The notes beneath the pieces are model-generated. The model ran no database searches. It saw nothing but the letters and a program-made list of their open reading frames with translations, and was not told the origin of the DNA. A stretch of DNA of 64,000 bases, taken from Atlantibacter sp032062175 (GTDB taxonomy: Bacteria > Pseudomonadota > Gammaproteobacteria > Enterobacterales > Enterobacteriaceae). A program made the translations under genes and the position numbers. Shown piece after piece: positions 62,391-64,000 of this stretch; the stretch's first letter is position 1; each line of letters begins with the position of its first letter. The stretch covers positions 186,001 to 250,000 of the forward strand of contig NZ_DAMBQK010000001.1 in assembly GCF_032062175.1 (NCBI RefSeq), written 5' to 3'.

Positions 62391-62577
62391 CCCCGTCATT
62401 CTTCACGTTGCAGATGCGTTGGCTTGACTCGCTCACCCCAGTCACTTACTGATGTAAGCGCCTGGGGATTCGCTACGTCGCCGCGTGACTCAGCCTTCGG
62501 CTTCGCCCCTTCGGGGCCAGCGCAAGCGCTGTTCAAAGCCCTTTAGGCTTTGTCCTGCAACTTGAATTATTTAGGGG
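62391..62577. repeat. Structured intergenic repeat element
   Basis: Ends are imperfect inverted repeats: CATTCTTCACGTTGCAG at the left and, on the other strand from the right, AATAATTCAAGTTGCAG. Inside are nested hairpins: CCCCAG...CTGGGG (around 62436-62465), GCCCC/GGGGC, AGCGC/GCGCT and AAAGCC/GGCTTT. It resembles non-coding palindromic repeats found between genes in many enterobacteria (MITE-like). No ORF of note. Confidence 0.6.
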
Positions 62578-62686
62578 GTAAAAGAGGGAGGTGCAGGTGC
62601 AGCATTTTTATATTTTTTGCCAGCATACCCGGCGTAGCGGGCGGGCTCAATGGCATCGCGTAAAATGCATTTCCCTTCTTGCCGCC

Positions 62687-62712
62687 AGGCGCTACCATAG
62701 CGCCTCTTTTTT
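62687..62712 (+). promoter_or_regulatory. Terminator-like hairpin just ahead of dusC
   Basis: AGGCGCTA (62687-62694), loop CCA, TAGCGCCT (62698-62705), then CTTTTTT. It ends 13 bp before the dusC ATG. It could attenuate dusC, end an upstream transcript, or include a -10 (TACCAT). Confidence 0.5.
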
Positions 62713-62725
62713 ACTGAGGTCGGCT

Positions 62726-63694
62726 ATGCGTGTATTACTGGCGCCAATGGAAGGCGTACTGGATTCCCTGGTACGTGAACTGTTAACGGACGTGAACGAT
62801 TACGATCTGTGCGTCACGGAATTCCTGCGCGTGGTGGATAGCCTGCTGCCAGCAAAATCCTTCTATAAACTCTGCCCGGAACTGCATCACCAGAGCCGCA
62901 CCCCGTCGGGCACGTTAGTGCGCATTCAACTTTTAGGCCAGCACCCGCAGTGGCTGGCGGAAAACGCCGCCCGCGCGGTGGAGCTGGGCTCCTGGGGTGT
63001 GGACCTTAACTGCGGCTGTCCCTCAAAGCTGGTTAACGGCAGCGGCGGCGGGGCGACATTGCTCAAAGATCCCGATCTGATTTATCGCGGCGCGAAGGCG
63101 ATGCGTGAAGCGGTCCCGGCAAACTTACCGGTGACGGTGAAAGTACGCCTCGGCTGGGACAGCGACGCCCGTCAGTTCGACATCGCCGATGCGGTGCAGC
63201 AGGCGGGCGCTACCGAACTGGTGGTGCATGGCCGCACCAAAGAGGATGGTTATAAAGCCGAGCGCATCAACTGGGCGGCAATTGGTGAAATTCGCCAACG
63301 CCTGTCGATTCCGGTGATCGCCAATGGCGAAATCTGGGACTGGGAGAGCGGCCAGGCGTGTTTGCAGGCCACGGGTTGTGACGCGGTTATGGTCGGGCGC
63401 GGCGCGCTGAATGTGCCAAATTTAAGCCGGGTCGTAAAATACAACGAAGCGCCGATGGCCTGGCCGGAGGTGGTTGAATTACTGCAAAAATACACTCAGC
63501 TTGAGAAGCAGGGTGACACCGGCATGTACCATGTGGCGCGCATTAAGCAGTGGTTGGGTTATTTACGAAAAGCCTATCCGCAGGCGGCTGAACTGTTTAC
63601 CACTATCCGTACCTTAACGGATTCGCCGTCGATTGCTACGGCGATTGACGGGTACGCCCGGCAGGCGTACCCCGTGGATAGCATCACGATTTAG
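62726..63694 (+). CDS. dusC: tRNA-dihydrouridine(16) synthase DusC
   Basis: A 322-residue FMN enzyme reducing U16 of tRNAs. Flavin and tRNA motifs: MRVLLAPMEGVLDS, catalytic Cys98 in DLNCGCPSK, and IANGEIWDWESG. The ATG at 62726 is chosen because it begins the conserved barrel strand; upstream in-frame codons run into the hairpin region. Slightly longer than the E. coli protein. Its stop overlaps yohP by 4 bp. Confidence 0.96.
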   Translation: MRVLLAPMEGVLDSLVRELLTDVNDYDLCVTEFLRVVDSLLPAKSFYKLCPELHHQSRTPSGTLVRIQLLGQHPQWLAENAARAVELGSWGVDLNCGCPSKLVNGSGGGATLLKDPDLIYRGAKAMREAVPANLPVTVKVRLGWDSDARQFDIADAVQQAGATELVVHGRTKEDGYKAERINWAAIGEIRQRLSIPVIANGEIWDWESGQACLQATGCDAVMVGRGALNVPNLSRVVKYNEAPMAWPEVVELLQKYTQLEKQGDTGMYHVARIKQWLGYLRKAYPQAAELFTTIRTLTDSPSIATAIDGYARQAYPVDSITI

Positions 63695-63774
63695 AAAATC
63701 GCCTTAAACACACCCGTAACCACCAACAGCCCAATCAAAAAGATAATCAAAACCGCCCATAGAATAATTTTCAT
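63691..63774 (-). CDS. yohP: Small inner-membrane protein YohP
   Basis: A 27-residue protein readable on the reverse strand, MKIILWAVLIIFLIGLLVVT then GVFKAIF, differing in one residue from the sequence I recall for E. coli YohP. It is almost entirely one membrane helix. Small membrane protein of unknown function, used as a model for mRNA-targeted insertion. Missed by length-limited gene finders; its 3' end overlaps the dusC stop (63691-63694). Confidence 0.93.
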   Translation of the reverse strand: MKIILWAVLIIFLIGLLVVTGVFKAIF

Positions 63775-63948
63775 CGCTTTCCCTCTGTTTGTTAACCAGT
63801 ACATCCGTAACTGAGTATAGGAAAGATTGAGAAAGTGGCGAGGCGGTTCCCGCTTCGCCGATGAGAAACCGGGCTTTACCCTTGCTTACGCTGCTCTCCT
63901 GTTCCTTTTCTATACTTATCCTTTCTTCGCATCCAGAGAGGACGACCC

Positions 63949-64000
63949 ATGACCCAACGAGTTGCAATAGTGACCGCTTCCGATTCCGGCATCGGCAAGA
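63949..64000 (+). CDS. yohF: Short-chain dehydrogenase YohF, N-terminal fragment
   Basis: Only 17 codons are in the window: MTQRVAIVTASDSGIGK. The TASDSGIG cofactor loop is the SDR glycine motif of YohF. GAGAGGA lies upstream. The rest is outside. Confidence 0.85.
   Translation, partial: MTQRVAIVTASDSGIGK

Noticed and set aside
63704..63967. An 87-codon reverse-strand frame over the dusC-yohF gap
   Set aside because: It lacks coding character and lies across the yohP gene in another frame; YohP matches a known protein nearly exactly.

Overview
The window is chromosomal DNA of a gamma-proteobacterium of the Enterobacteriaceae. Gene order and protein content follow the E. coli yohF-cdd-mgl-galS-folE-cirA-lysP-fru-yeiP-mepS-yej segment, read here in the opposite order. 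Several neighbour differences point away from E. coli and towards an Enterobacter/Kosakonia/Klebsiella-like relative: nfo sits directly next to fruA, there is no yejO autotransporter next to tRNA-Pro, there are an iutA receptor and a sugar-acid operon, and an AI-2E-family permease lies downstream of mglC. Species cannot be fixed from the sequence alone.

Region 1 (1-8.4 kb) is an accessory catabolic locus. A divergent pair of operons shares a 402-bp control region with repeated GTTCATNTGAAC boxes. The leftward arm carries an RpiB-type isomerase and a transaldolase that runs off the window. The rightward arm carries an ACS-type MFS permease, a fused DhaK-DhaL kinase, a TIM-like isomerase, a xylose-isomerase-like TIM barrel and a 6-phosphogluconate-dehydrogenase-like enzyme, followed by a SorC-type regulator. 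This gene set matches the known non-phosphorylating D-apionate route: ApnO makes 3-oxo-isoapionate, OiaC decarboxylates it to L-erythrulose, LerK phosphorylates it, LerI and DerI isomerise it to D-erythrose 4-phosphate, and transaldolase passes that to central metabolism.

Region 2 (8.4-15.5 kb) is also accessory. It holds an IutA-like receptor divergent from a siderophore-interacting ferric reductase with a Fur box between them, then yedK, then an AT-rich two-gene polysaccharide O-acetylation cassette (AlgX/AlgJ-like SGNH protein plus AlgI-like MBOAT) next to tRNA-Pro(GGG).

Region 3 (15.6-37.8 kb) is the conserved backbone: yejM-yejL (LPS control), yejK, rplY, radD, rsuA, bcr, yejG, the yejABEF peptide importer, pdeN, mepS, lpxT, yeiR, yeiQ, efpL (yeiP), yeiW and setB. 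Region 4 (37.8-50 kb) has the Cra-controlled fruBKA operon, nfo, yeiH/yeiE, lysP, Fur-controlled cirA and yeiG. Region 5 (50-64 kb) has a YbfB/YjiJ-type MFS gene, folE-yeiB, galS and mglBAC with clear GalS and CRP sites, a permease of the AI-2E family, sanA, cdd, yohJK, a structured intergenic repeat, dusC, the 27-residue membrane protein YohP, and the first codons of yohF.

The least explained items are the regulator boxes of the apionate locus, the isolated O-acetylation cassette, a cluster of GTTAC/GTAAC repeats ahead of yejG, and the folded repeat between yohJ and dusC. No CRISPR array, transposase, integrase or rRNA gene is visible.
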